64,000 nt of DNA, taken from the NCBI RefSeq assembly GCF_021545335.1, contig NZ_CP089312.1, positions 7,812,001 through 7,876,000 on the forward strand, written 5' to 3'. The stretch is from Streptomyces sp. GQFP. GTDB taxonomy: Bacteria; Actinomycetota; Actinomycetes; Streptomycetales; Streptomycetaceae. The notes beneath the pieces were generated by a model. That model did not search any database, was not told the origin of the DNA, and saw nothing but the letters and a program-made list of their open reading frames with translations. A program made the position numbers and the translations under genes. Shown piece by piece: positions 43,025-52,347 of the stretch (within the stretch, counting starts at the first letter, position 1; every line of letters begins with the position of its first letter).

Positions 43025-43054
43025 CAAAAAACCGAGCAGCCGAGGTCACTCGGC
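43025..43054 (-). terminator. Intrinsic terminator of FAD oxidoreductase operon
   Basis: On the minus strand GCCGAG/CTCGGC (43054-43049 and 43044-43039) forms a 6-bp stem with GTCA in the loop on the plus strand, followed by TGCTCGG and a run of six T (43031-43026). The hairpin overlaps the stop codon of the FAD gene (43046-43048). Confidence 0.5.
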
Positions 43055-44443
43055 CGCTTTCCACTCCTCCGGTCGCAACGGCGGCCCGCTCAGCGGTGGC
43101 TTGAGCGGGCCGATCGCCGCCGCCAGTACGACACTTGGCGTCAGCAGCGCCTCCGCGCCGCGTTCCAGGGACGTCACGTCCGTGACCCGGCGTGCGATAC
43201 GGCCGTTGCCGGTGGCCGTGCGCATCAGGCGGCCCACGTACGCCGCCAGCAGTCGGTCCCGGAGGGTGGGGCCCTTGTCCGTGGCGCCGGGGTAGAAGAC
43301 GTCCTGGCTGGTCGCCAGGTCCCAGGCCGCCGCGACCGGTTCGGCCACCGCCTTCTGGATACGGCCGGCCAGGCCCGGCGTGCCCCAGCCCTGACGCCGG
43401 ATCACATCCCGTAGCGCCACGGCACTTTGGGCCGCGACCGACATCCCGTGGCCGTAGATCGGGTTGTACGCGGCCAACGCGTCGCCCATCACCGTGAAGT
43501 TGTCCGGCCAGGCGGCCATGCGCTCGTAGTAGTGGCGGCGGTTCGATGTTGTACGGGTGATGGAGACCGCCGTCAGGGGCTCCGCGCCCGCGAGCAGGTC
43601 GGCGATCACCGGGTGGCGGAGTTCCTCGCGGGCGAAGCGGGTGAACTCTGCGCCGTCGGACGGGGGTTCACCGCCCCGGGTGCCGGACAGGGAGACCAGC
43701 CAGCAGCCGTCCTCGATGGGCATGAGGACACCCGCCCGGCCCGGACCGTCCCCCCTCGGGTCCGCCTGGACGTTGACCACCGGGAAGCCCTGCCACGCCG
43801 CTTCGGGCGCCCGGTACATCCGGCTCGCGTACACGAGCCCCGAGTCGACCACACGGCGGGCCGGTTCGGGCAGGCCCAGTTCGCGCAGCCAGTGCGGGGC
43901 GCGCGAGGCGCGGCCGGTGGCGTCCACGACCAGGTCCGCGTGCAGGGTGCGCCTGCTGCCGTCGGCGCTGCGCAACCGCACCCCGGTGACGGCCTCGTCG
44001 GTGCCCTCCAGGCCCAACGCCTCGGCGTGCTCGACGAGTTTGATCCGGTCGTCGTCCAGGATCTGGGCGCGGACCGTCGCGTCCAGGAGATCCCGGCCGC
44101 ACAGGAACGTGTGGTGCGACTCGGCCCACCGCCGGAACCAGCCCTGCGGCGACAGCGCGACCATGTCCGTCGTGACCGCAAGCCGGTTCGCACCGGCGTC
44201 GAGCAGCAACTCGCCCACGCCCGGCACCAGTTCCTCGACGGCCCGGGAACCGCCGGACCACAGCATGTGCACGTGCCGGGCCTGCGGCAGGTTTCTGCGC
44301 GGCTCGGGGCCGTCCGGCAGGACGTCACGCTCGACGACGGTCACACGGTCGGCGAACTCGACGAGGGCACGGGCCGCGAGCAGTCCGGCGAGGGATCCGC
44401 CGAGCACGACGGCGGATCTGACGGGGGACGGTCGATCACTCAT
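43046..44443 (-). CDS. FAD-dependent monooxygenase-like oxidoreductase
   Basis: A 465-residue flavoprotein. The N-terminal dinucleotide fold reads VVLGGSLAGLLAARAL and the second FAD contact VMGDALAAYNPIYGHGMSVA (GD motif), both typical of PHBH-type monooxygenases. No NAD(P)H domain of other groups and no membrane helix are obvious. Start: ATG at 44443, overlapping the stop of the upstream membrane-protein gene by 8 bases. It is the last gene of the XRE operon. The substrate is unknown. Confidence 0.85.
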   Translation of the reverse strand: MSDRPSPVRSAVVLGGSLAGLLAARALVEFADRVTVVERDVLPDGPEPRRNLPQARHVHMLWSGGSRAVEELVPGVGELLLDAGANRLAVTTDMVALSPQGWFRRWAESHHTFLCGRDLLDATVRAQILDDDRIKLVEHAEALGLEGTDEAVTGVRLRSADGSRRTLHADLVVDATGRASRAPHWLRELGLPEPARRVVDSGLVYASRMYRAPEAAWQGFPVVNVQADPRGDGPGRAGVLMPIEDGCWLVSLSGTRGGEPPSDGAEFTRFAREELRHPVIADLLAGAEPLTAVSITRTTSNRRHYYERMAAWPDNFTVMGDALAAYNPIYGHGMSVAAQSAVALRDVIRRQGWGTPGLAGRIQKAVAEPVAAAWDLATSQDVFYPGATDKGPTLRDRLLAAYVGRLMRTATGNGRIARRVTDVTSLERGAEALLTPSVVLAAAIGPLKPPLSGPPLRPEEWKAAE

Positions 44444-45701
44444 ATACGTGCAGGCTCTCTGCTGGGGCGGTCGCAAGGGCGCGCACCGCCTCGATCTCAT
44501 CGGGGTGACTCAGGACCTGGGACACGGCTTCGATGCCCTGGAGCAGCTCCGTGAGCAAGTCCGTGGCCCGGTCCGGGACTTGGGGACAATGAGGGGACTG
44601 AAGAGATGGGGGAGAGGAGAGGCGGGACGCGCCCCGCGCCTCGATCGCCTCCTGGATCGTCACCGCCGCCGCCAGTGCCCCCGCCCGCTCCGGCCCGCAC
44701 CCCAGGCCCAGCGCGGCCTCGTACGCCCGTCGCCGCACCTCCTCGTCGAAGTGCCGGGAGAGCTGGAGCAGCGCGTCGCGGATGAACGTCTCCCTGCGGG
44801 TCAGCCGCAGCTCAGGCGTGGCCCGCAGCGAGAAGGGGACGCCCTTGCCGGTGGCGGCGCGCACCAGTTCGTACAGCGGGCCGAGCCGACGATAGCCGCG
44901 CCGGATCTGCCGGCGGTCGCGCAGATACTGGCCGGCGTGCGGCAGCACGAACCCCGTCGCGATCAGGACGGCGGCGGCGCCGGCGGCGGCCGGGGCCAGT
45001 TCGGTGGAGAGCGGGTCCAGGTCGTGGCCCGTCCAGCGGGCGACGACGGCCGTGCCCTTCGCCGCGTCGAACACCAGGTTGGCGGCATAGCCGACGGCCA
45101 GCGACTTGAGGCCCCGGCGCAGCCACACGTCGAGTCCGGCGGTGTGGACCCAGTCGCGGATCAGCCGGTACGTCAGGACACAGGACGCGGTGTGCGCGAG
45201 CAGGTAGATCACGATCAGCTCGCGCATGTAGGGCGTACGGGCGTAGTACGTGTCCAGGTCCCGCCGGCGCTCCACGGACGCGTCCGCGAGCCCGAACAGG
45301 GCCCACAGCACGACGATGACGCCCGCGTGGCCGACCGCGACCCATCGCATCGTGCACCGCGCCCTGGCCGATCTCTCCGACTCTCCGGCGTAGCCGCCGC
45401 GCCACGCGATCATCAGCAGCAGACTCGCGCCGCAGAACGCGACGAGGAAGCTGTACACCAGCGGCGCCGCGAAGTTGGGCACGCCGGTGACCCGGTTGGT
45501 CCAGGCGATGACCGGCGGCGCCGCGAAGACGAAGATGCCGCAGGCAATCAGCAGCAGCCCGCCGACCGCGCGCCGCAGCGGGTCGCGCCACAGCCTGACG
45601 ATGCTGGGCAGCTTGAACACCAGCGCGGCGGTCAGCACCGCGATCGGTGTCCCGAACACGAGGACGGGGTACGGCTCGCCCAGGAAGCCGGAGAGGTTCA
45701 T
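44436..45701 (-). CDS. MAB_1171c-type putative membrane transporter
   Basis: A 421-residue membrane protein with about seven hydrophobic helices in the first 270 residues (VLVFGTPIAVLTAALVF, GGLLLIACGIFVFA and others), then a cytoplasmic tail with many Arg/Glu. The pattern and the neighbours fit the MAB_1171c family of putative transporters, common next to XRE and ImmA-like genes. The transport claim is by family name only. Start: ATG at 45701, overlapping the metalloprotease-like gene by 4 bases; an upstream extension is rejected. Confidence 0.75.
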   Translation of the reverse strand: MNLSGFLGEPYPVLVFGTPIAVLTAALVFKLPSIVRLWRDPLRRAVGGLLLIACGIFVFAAPPVIAWTNRVTGVPNFAAPLVYSFLVAFCGASLLLMIAWRGGYAGESERSARARCTMRWVAVGHAGVIVVLWALFGLADASVERRRDLDTYYARTPYMRELIVIYLLAHTASCVLTYRLIRDWVHTAGLDVWLRRGLKSLAVGYAANLVFDAAKGTAVVARWTGHDLDPLSTELAPAAAGAAAVLIATGFVLPHAGQYLRDRRQIRRGYRRLGPLYELVRAATGKGVPFSLRATPELRLTRRETFIRDALLQLSRHFDEEVRRRAYEAALGLGCGPERAGALAAAVTIQEAIEARGASRLSSPPSLQSPHCPQVPDRATDLLTELLQGIEAVSQVLSHPDEIEAVRALATAPAESLHVYE

Positions 45702-46345
45702 CGCCGCGCGTTTCCGCTTCCCCGGCCGCGATATCCGAGGGATGCCTGCACAGCGCTGCTGCCCGAACTCGCCGTACGGCCGCCCTCCAGGCCCTCCACC
45801 CACGGCCGGAAGACGGTGGCGAGGCGATGGCCGAACTCCTCGGCGTCGGCCTCCTCGATCTCGCGGGAGCCGTTGCGGGCGGCGACGGCGAGCGCCCGGT
45901 CCTGCCCCCACTGTTCGTCGGCGAGAACCCGGGCGGCGGTCGCGCCGACGCTGTGGTGGTGACAGTGCCCGGCATGCAGATGCCACAACTCATGGCCCAG
46001 GATGACGAGTTGCTGCACGGCCTCGGCGCGCTCCTCGACGATCACCAGGTCGAAGTCGTGGAACTCCACCCACAGACCGGTGACTTCGATCTCGTCGGGG
46101 AAGCGCTCGAAACGCAGCTCGACGCGCCGCCCGCGCCGCTCGCTCATCTCCTCGCACAGTGCCCGGCACAACTCCCCTACGCCGGAAGGGCCGTTGTCCT
46201 GCTCCCGCTTTCGCAGTGCTGCGGTGAGCGCGCCGGTCAGGTCACGCATCGCGCCCCGGGTCCGGAACCGGTGCGCGGCCCGGGCGGGCAGCAGAGCCGC
46301 CAGCACACCCCTCGTCGCCGCCCTCGTCCCCCGCCTCGACGTCAT
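45698..46345 (-). CDS. ImmA/IrrE-like zinc metallopeptidase
   Basis: A 215-residue protein with the zincin motif GHELWHLHAGH at about 117-127 (HExxH with a third His). It belongs to the ImmA/IrrE (COG2856) type that cleaves XRE-family repressors. It is coupled to the XRE gene by a 4-base overlap (46342-46345), so cleavage of that partner is the natural guess. The first 35 residues are basic. In NCBI-type annotation such proteins are often called toxins. Confidence 0.82.
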   Translation of the reverse strand: MTSRRGTRAATRGVLAALLPARAAHRFRTRGAMRDLTGALTAALRKREQDNGPSGVGELCRALCEEMSERRGRRVELRFERFPDEIEVTGLWVEFHDFDLVIVEERAEAVQQLVILGHELWHLHAGHCHHHSVGATAARVLADEQWGQDRALAVAARNGSREIEEADAEEFGHRLATVFRPWVEGLEGGRTASSGSSAVQASLGYRGRGSGNARR

Positions 46346-46968
46346 CGCTCTGTCTCCTCGCCCGTCTCCTCGCCGCCGCTCAGCAGCCCTTCGAGCATCA
46401 CCGCGAGCGCCTCCTGCTTGCGCGGGGTCAGCTGCCGGCCGCGCAGGGCCAGCGTGACGACGCCGTGCCGGGTCGCGAACCGGACCAGCGGGCCCTCCTC
46501 GTCGCCGCCGAGTTCCTCCAGCAGCCGGTGGAGTTCACGGTTCAGGACGATGGGGGCGGGGTCGGTGAAGAAGCCGGTGCCCTGCTCGACGCCGAAGTAC
46601 GCGGCGAGCGCGGTGAGATCAGGCACGTTCGGCATCTTCTTGCCCAGGAGCAGCTGACGGGCCCACTCGGGGCTGATCGACAGCGCGTCCGCGACCTCCT
46701 TGCAGACCTCGGCGCGCTTGCGGCCGCTCGCCGCGAGCCGCGTCTCGTGGAGGGTGCGCACCCGGCGCCGGATACGGCCCTCGATGTCGTCGGCCGACGG
46801 CTGCGCGCTCCCGGCCAGCAGCGCCTGGATCTCGCCCTCGGTGAGAGCGGTACGGGCCGACAGACCTCGTACGTCCAGCACATCGGCGCGATCGAGACGG
46901 GCCTCGGCGATGCGCTCTTCAAGACGCGCGAGGGTGTTCGAGAGGGGCTCCGAAAGGTTCTCACTCAC
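46342..46968 (-). CDS. XRE-family helix-turn-helix regulator
   Basis: A 208-residue regulator. A helix-turn-helix lies around residues 90-130 (VCKEVADALSISPEWARQLLLGKKMPNVPDLTALAAYFGV). Flanks are helical. It is the first gene of the XRE/ImmA-like/membrane/FAD operon. It probably binds the two palindromes at 47010-47046, in the divergent promoter shared with abfA, and is released when the ImmA-like protease acts. Confidence 0.85.
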   Translation of the reverse strand: MSENLSEPLSNTLARLEERIAEARLDRADVLDVRGLSARTALTEGEIQALLAGSAQPSADDIEGRIRRRVRTLHETRLAASGRKRAEVCKEVADALSISPEWARQLLLGKKMPNVPDLTALAAYFGVEQGTGFFTDPAPIVLNRELHRLLEELGGDEEGPLVRFATRHGVVTLALRGRQLTPRKQEALAVMLEGLLSGGEETGEETER

Positions 46969-47009
46969 GGGCCGACCCTACGTGCCCCGACCCCTCCGCA
47001 CCAGGAAAA

Positions 47010-47046
47010 TCCAACGATCGTTGGAGTCGGCGGAACGATCGTTGGA
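47010..47046. promoter_or_regulatory. Two ACGATCGT palindromic sites 21 bp apart
   Basis: TCCAACGATCGTTGGA (47010-47025) is a perfect 16-bp palindrome. A second copy, GGAACGATCGTTGGAC (47032-47047), keeps the core AACGATCGTT. The centres are 21 bp apart, two helical turns, so dimers would sit on the same DNA face. They lie 42 bp upstream of the XRE gene and about 107 bp upstream of the GH51 gene. Confidence 0.75.
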
Positions 47047-47152
47047 CGTAGACGCCATTGACGTGCGGACACCAGGAAAATTACGGTTTTGTTCGAAGTT
47101 GCGAGCGGATGCCGATATACCGAACGCCGCACGTCGAACACGAGAGGAACCC

Positions 47153-48667
47153 ATGTCCCGCACCGCCAGCTTCACCCTCGACCCCGCTTTCAAGGTCGGC
47201 GAGGTCAACCCCCGGCTCTTCGGTTCCTTCGTCGAACACCTCGGCCGCTGTGTCTACACCGGCATCCACGAACCGGACCACCCCGCCGCCGACGAGGCGG
47301 GCCTGCGCACCGACGTCCTGGACCTGGTCCGGGAACTGGGCGTCACCGCGATCCGCTACCCCGGCGGCAACTTCGTCTCCGGCTACAAGTGGGAGGACTC
47401 GGTCGGCCCGGTCGAGGACCGCCCCCGCCGCCTCGACCTCGCCTGGCGCTCCACCGAGACGAACCGCTTCGGCCTCTCCGAGTACATCGACTTCCTGAGG
47501 AAGATCGGCCCCCAGGCCGAGCCGATGATGGCCCTCAACCTCGGCACCCGTGGCGTCGCCGAGGCCATCGAACTCCAGGAGTACGCCAACCACCCCGCCG
47601 GCACGGCCCTGTCGGACCTCCGTGCCGCCCACGGCGACAAGGACCCCTTCGGCATCAAGGTCTGGTGCCTGGGCAACGAGATGGACGGCCCCTGGCAGAC
47701 CGGCCACAAGACGGCGACGGAGTACGGCCGTGTCGCCGCCGAGACGGCCCGCGCGATGCGCCAGATCGACCCGGGCGTCGAACTCGTAGCCTGCGGCTCC
47801 TCCAGCCAGTCCATGCCGACGTTCGCCGAGTGGGAGGCGACGGTCCTGGCGGAGACGTACGACCTCGTCGACTACATCTCCCTGCACGCCTACTACCAGC
47901 CCGAGGACGGCGACGTCGACTCCTTCCTGGCCTCCGCCGTCGACATGGAGTCCTTCATCGAGAACGTGGTCGCCACCGCCGACCACGTGGGCGCGAAGCT
48001 CAAGTCCAAGAAGAAGATCAACCTCTCCTTCGACGAGTGGAACGTCTGGTACCTCTCGAAGTGGCACGAGATCGAGAACTCCGGCGCGCGGGACTGGGAG
48101 GAGGCCCCCCGCCTCCTGGAGGACAACTACAGCGTCATGGACGCGGTCGTCTTCGGCTCGCTCCTGATCGCCCTGCTCCGGCACGCGGACCGCGTCACCG
48201 TCGCCTGTCTCGCCCAGCTCGTCAACGTCATCGCGCCGATCATGACCGAGCCGGGCGGCCCGGCCTGGCGCCAGACGACGTTCTTCCCGTTCGCGCAGGC
48301 CAGCAAGTACGGGCGCGGCGAGGTCCTGGACGTACGGGTGGACTCGCCGACGTACGAGACGAAGAAGTACGGCGAGACGGACCTGCTGCACGCCACCGCC
48401 GTACGCGCCGCCGACGGCACGGTCACCGTCTTCGCCGTCAACCGCGACCGCACACAGCCGCTGCCTCTCGAAGTCGCCCTGAACGGCCTGGAGTTGACGT
48501 CCGTCGTCGAGCACAGCGCGATCGCCGACGCCGACCCGGACGCCCGCAACACCCTGGACGACCCCGAGCGAGTCACCCCGCACCAGGCCACCGGCACCAC
48601 CCTCCAGGACGGCACACTGACCGCCGTACTGGAGCCGCTGTCGTGGAACGTGATCCGACTGGCCTAG
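47153..48667 (+). CDS. abfA: GH51 alpha-L-arabinofuranosidase
   Basis: A 504-residue cytoplasmic GH51 enzyme; no signal peptide. The acid/base Glu lies in CLGNEMDGPWQ and the nucleophile Glu in LSFDEWNVWY, both intact. It removes arabinofuranosyl groups from arabinoxylan or arabinan oligosaccharides. Start: ATG at 47153, five bases after GAGAGGAA. The promoter region is shared with the XRE operon, and the palindromic sites may affect both. Pectin-side sugars link it loosely to the PL3 and GH35 genes in the window. Confidence 0.92.
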   Translation: MSRTASFTLDPAFKVGEVNPRLFGSFVEHLGRCVYTGIHEPDHPAADEAGLRTDVLDLVRELGVTAIRYPGGNFVSGYKWEDSVGPVEDRPRRLDLAWRSTETNRFGLSEYIDFLRKIGPQAEPMMALNLGTRGVAEAIELQEYANHPAGTALSDLRAAHGDKDPFGIKVWCLGNEMDGPWQTGHKTATEYGRVAAETARAMRQIDPGVELVACGSSSQSMPTFAEWEATVLAETYDLVDYISLHAYYQPEDGDVDSFLASAVDMESFIENVVATADHVGAKLKSKKKINLSFDEWNVWYLSKWHEIENSGARDWEEAPRLLEDNYSVMDAVVFGSLLIALLRHADRVTVACLAQLVNVIAPIMTEPGGPAWRQTTFFPFAQASKYGRGEVLDVRVDSPTYETKKYGETDLLHATAVRAADGTVTVFAVNRDRTQPLPLEVALNGLELTSVVEHSAIADADPDARNTLDDPERVTPHQATGTTLQDGTLTAVLEPLSWNVIRLA

Positions 48668-48680
48668 CCCGTACGGCAGT

Positions 48681-51653
48681 TCAAAGGCCGGGGGAGGGAA
48701 CCACCGTCACCGGAACTCCCCCGGCCGCACTCCCCAGCAGCGTCAGCTGAACCTGCTCCGGCCCCGACACCGTCGTCCCGTCCGAAAGGACCGCCAGGGC
48801 AAGGGTGTTGGTGCCCCGGGTGCGCAGGATGCCGTTCGGGAGGGCGAAGGTGTGCTGGGGGCCGACGTCGTTGATGTACTGGCCCATGTTCCAGCCGTTC
48901 AGGAAGATCTGGACGCGGTACGCACGCGCCGGATCGTCGGTCAGCTCCAGCCCGATCGACGCGTCGACCCCCGGATCGACGGCGAGCCGGAACCCCGTCC
49001 GGTACCAGGTCACCCCCTGCCGTCGTCCGTCGGCACGTGGCAGGTCGACCACATCCCAGCCCTCGTCCGCGTACCCCGGCAGATGCCACCCTTCCCGTTC
49101 TCCGTACAGCCCACCGGTGTTGAGCGGCCCGCGCACCGGATCGGCAGCGGCCTCGCCCTGCAACCGCCACTTCAGGGCGGGAGAGGCACCGGTGAAGTTC
49201 ACGGCCGTCAGTCCACGCGCGACCTTGTGCGTGTCCAGCGCCTTGCCGTCCATGTCGTGCTGCATCCGCCGCACCAGCACGGACAGCACATGCCGACCGC
49301 GCGTACGCGCCTTCTCGGGTACGTCGAAGGTGGCCGTGGCCGCCCAACTCCCCTTCCGCACGGTCTTCTTGTCCGGCACCGGCATCCGGTGCGCCCCCAG
49401 CGGCACCCCGTCCAGCCACGCCATCAGCAGCCCCTGTGTCCCCGTGCTGTAGGCGAGGGACACGGACTCCGCCCCCGTGGCGTCGCTGAAGGAGCCCCGG
49501 TACCAGACGTCCCCGTAGTGGAAGCCGTAGTCGTCGGCGAACAGCACGGGCTGCCCGTCGGGTACGGCGGTCGTACTGAACGTCGAAGTCCGGTCGGCGA
49601 CCGTCCACTTGGAGTCGTCGAAACCTGGCGCGGACTCGGGATTCTCCGTACGCCGACGCCAGCCGCCCAGCGCGGGCAGCACGACCTCCGGGACCCCCGC
49701 CAACGACTCCTCGGTCATCAGATTTCCGGAATCGATGGGCGAGATCGTCAACTTCCGCTGGTTCCAAACCACTTCACGGATCCCGCGCGGCGCCCACACC
49801 TCCAGCTCGGTGATATCGACGGTGTCCCCGGTCAACCGCACGACACCGTCCCGCAGCTCGACGGTCCGCAGCAGCGAGGGCCCGTACACCAGCACTGCCC
49901 CCGACGGGGTCTCACGCGGCCACAGCCGTACGGAGGTCTCGTCGTCGGCGAGGAGGAGCAGGAGGGGAGCCGAGACTCCGCCCCCTTCCAGCAACACCCG
50001 TGTCAGGCCGCCGAGTCGGGCGGTCACCCGCAGCACCCCGTCCGCGTATGAGAACTCCGCGGCCCCGGTCTGCACAGTCACCGTCGGCTCGCTCGCGCAC
50101 TCCACCGCCGTCACTGTCGTCTCGCCCGAGCGGCCCGTCAGTACGGCGATGTCCTGGCGCCCGGCGGTCAGCCACAGCATCGGCTGGGCGTTGGAGTACG
50201 CCAACTTCCGGCGCCCCAGGGCGATTCCGGCGGCCAGGAGACGGGCGTCCGAGGCGGGGACGGTGACCGGCAGGGAGGTCCCGGCGACCGGGAGCGTCGA
50301 GGTGACCGGCTCGGTCGAGTCGTTGCGCAGGACGTATACGTGGGCGTGGGTGTCCGGGTTGGTCAGGTGGTAGACCTTGAGCCGCTTGTCGGCCGCGGGG
50401 ATCTGCCGGGCGGCCCGGTCGAGCTTGGCCAACTCCGGTACGGACCGCACCAGATGGCCGAACTGGTGCATCGGCACGACCTTCGGGGTCGCCTGGCGCC
50501 CCTCGTCGAAGGCGGCGCCGTAGTCGTACGACGTGTACACCTGCGGGGCGGGCAGCCAGCCCCAGCTCGTGCCGCCGAAGGTCATGTAGACGTTGTGGAC
50601 GGTGATGCCGTTGGCGAGGTTGGTGAGGTAGAAGCGCCGTTCGTAGGCCGCGTCCCGGGTCCGAGCCGAGCCCGCGTATCCCGCGCCGTCGAACTCGGCC
50701 CCGCCCCACGGATCGAACCAGCCGCCCCCGAACTCGGGGATGAACCCCGGGGTCCCGGGACTCGCCGTCGCCCCGCCCTTCTTGCCGCCGATACCGAAGT
50801 GCCCCCAGTCCGGCGGGAGTTCGTCCGGGTCCGGATAGCCGTCGAAGCCGTACAGCCAACGTCCGCGCTCGCCGCCGGTGTCGAAGGTGCCGGGGGCCCA
50901 GTAGCCGTTCCTGCCCAGGTCGTTGTGGAAGAGGGGGACGTCGACGCCGTCGGCGCGGACCTTGGCGTACAGGTGGGACATGTAGTCGATGCCGGCCCGC
51001 TGGGTGACGTACGAGCCGTACTCGTTCTCGATCTGGTAGAGCAGGACCGTGCCGTCGCCCTGGGTGTAGAGGTGGCGGGCGACGATCCTGTTGACCGCCG
51101 TCAGCCATTCGTCGACGTACCCGAGATAGGTGGGGTCGGAGGTGCGGGCCCGGCCCTTCGTCGCGGTCAGCCAGCCGGGGAAGCCGCCCGCGTCGACCTC
51201 GGCGTTGATGTACGGGCCGGGGCGCAGGATGACGTACATGCCGGTCTCGGCGGCCTGGCGCAGGAACAGGTCGAGGTCGCGGACGCCCGTGAAGTCGTAC
51301 CGGCCGGGGGCGGGGGAGTGGTAGTTCCAGGCGACGTAGATGCTGACGGCGTTGTAGCCGTGCGCGCGCATCTTCTGGAGCACGTCCAGCCACAGGCTGG
51401 GGCTGGGCAGGCGGAAGGGGTGCAGCTCGCCCGACCACAGGACGAGCCGTCTGCCGTCGACGAGGAGGGAGTAGCGGTCGAAGCCGACGGTGTGCCGGCG
51501 GCCGTCCGCCGTGGGCGGGGCGGGCGGCGGGCCGGTGGGCGCCGTCTCCCCGGGGCCGCCCGGGACGCCGGAGCCCATGCCCGCGCTGGCCCCGAGAGAG
51601 AGGCCGAGGGCGGCGGTACCGGCGGCTGCGGTGAAGGTTCGTCTGCTCAGCAC
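48681..51653 (-). CDS. Secreted GH35 beta-galactosidase
   Basis: A 990-residue exoenzyme. The N-terminus is a Tat-type signal (SRRTFTAAAGTAALGLSL). The catalytic TIM barrel has the acid/base Glu in YQIENEYGSY and the nucleophile Glu in FIPEFGGGWFDPWGG. C-terminal beta-sandwich domains follow (galactose-binding-like). Start: GTG at 51653, nine bases after GAGGAG; TTG at 51656 and ATG at 51686 are alternatives, the latter with no ribosome site and inside an inverted repeat. It is convergent with abfA, with 13 bp between the stops. It probably acts on galactan side chains of plant walls. Confidence 0.9.
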   Translation of the reverse strand: MLSRRTFTAAAGTAALGLSLGASAGMGSGVPGGPGETAPTGPPPAPPTADGRRHTVGFDRYSLLVDGRRLVLWSGELHPFRLPSPSLWLDVLQKMRAHGYNAVSIYVAWNYHSPAPGRYDFTGVRDLDLFLRQAAETGMYVILRPGPYINAEVDAGGFPGWLTATKGRARTSDPTYLGYVDEWLTAVNRIVARHLYTQGDGTVLLYQIENEYGSYVTQRAGIDYMSHLYAKVRADGVDVPLFHNDLGRNGYWAPGTFDTGGERGRWLYGFDGYPDPDELPPDWGHFGIGGKKGGATASPGTPGFIPEFGGGWFDPWGGAEFDGAGYAGSARTRDAAYERRFYLTNLANGITVHNVYMTFGGTSWGWLPAPQVYTSYDYGAAFDEGRQATPKVVPMHQFGHLVRSVPELAKLDRAARQIPAADKRLKVYHLTNPDTHAHVYVLRNDSTEPVTSTLPVAGTSLPVTVPASDARLLAAGIALGRRKLAYSNAQPMLWLTAGRQDIAVLTGRSGETTVTAVECASEPTVTVQTGAAEFSYADGVLRVTARLGGLTRVLLEGGGVSAPLLLLLADDETSVRLWPRETPSGAVLVYGPSLLRTVELRDGVVRLTGDTVDITELEVWAPRGIREVVWNQRKLTISPIDSGNLMTEESLAGVPEVVLPALGGWRRRTENPESAPGFDDSKWTVADRTSTFSTTAVPDGQPVLFADDYGFHYGDVWYRGSFSDATGAESVSLAYSTGTQGLLMAWLDGVPLGAHRMPVPDKKTVRKGSWAATATFDVPEKARTRGRHVLSVLVRRMQHDMDGKALDTHKVARGLTAVNFTGASPALKWRLQGEAAADPVRGPLNTGGLYGEREGWHLPGYADEGWDVVDLPRADGRRQGVTWYRTGFRLAVDPGVDASIGLELTDDPARAYRVQIFLNGWNMGQYINDVGPQHTFALPNGILRTRGTNTLALAVLSDGTTVSGPEQVQLTLLGSAAGGVPVTVVPSPGL

Positions 51654-51679
51654 CAACGGGATCTCCTCGTACACGTGTC

Positions 51680-51718
51680 CGGTCATTGTCCACACCCCGC
51701 GACGGCCGACAATGACCG
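51680..51718. promoter_or_regulatory. 11-bp inverted repeat between GH35 and Rrf2 genes
   Basis: CGGTCATTGTC (51680-51690) and GACAATGACCG (51708-51718) are exact inverted arms with a 17-bp spacer, ending one base before the Rrf2 ATG at 51720. It is a likely Rrf2 operator, for autoregulation and perhaps control of the GH35 gene. Confidence 0.6.
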
Positions 51719-51719
51719 C

Positions 51720-52178
51720 ATGAGGATCTCGGCGCGGGCGGACTACGCGGTGCGGGCGGTACTGGAGCTGGCCGTACGGCAGGACGAGGGTGCGGTGAAG
51801 GCGGAGACCGTCGCCGCCGCCCAGGCCATTCCGCACAAGTTCCTGGAGGGCATCCTCGGCGATCTGCGGCGCGGCGGGATCGTCGACTCCCGGCGCGGGG
51901 GCAACGGCGGCTACCGGCTGGCGCGGCCCGCCGACGCGATCACGGTCGCGGATGTCGTCCGGGCCGTCGACGGGCCCATCGTGTCGGTGCGCGGCGAACG
52001 CCCGACCGGCCTCGCCTACACCGGTCCCGCCGAACCCCTGCTGCCGCTGTGGGTCGCGCTGCGCGCCAACGTCCGCAAGGTGCTGGAGGGGGTGACCTTC
52101 GCCGATCTCGCGGCGGGGGAGCTGCCCGAACCGGTGCGGGGGCTCGCGGCGGAACCGGCGGCCTGGGAGAACCCGTAG
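51720..52178 (+). CDS. Rrf2-family regulator without cysteines
   Basis: A 152-residue Rrf2 protein: ISARADYAVRAVLELAV, the recognition helix IPHKFLEGILGDLRRGGIVDSRRGGNGGYRLARP, and a C-terminal dimerisation helix. The whole protein has no Cys, so it cannot bind an Fe-S cluster like IscR/NsrR and must sense otherwise. No ribosome site is apparent and the start codon lies next to the operator-like repeat, so it may be translated leaderless. Confidence 0.88.
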   Translation: MRISARADYAVRAVLELAVRQDEGAVKAETVAAAQAIPHKFLEGILGDLRRGGIVDSRRGGNGGYRLARPADAITVADVVRAVDGPIVSVRGERPTGLAYTGPAEPLLPLWVALRANVRKVLEGVTFADLAAGELPEPVRGLAAEPAAWENP

Positions 52179-52347
52179 CAGTAGAGCAGCGGTATCTGTA
52201 AATTTTCAGTCTTTCAGGGCCGTTTATCGTGCTCCATCGGAGCGCTCGTAAACCACCGTGACGGATTATGTTCCGGGTTGGTCGTTGACGCCCATCACTC
52301 TCCCGATACCTTGACCTCTGCATGTGCATGCAACAGGTGGGGTCTAG

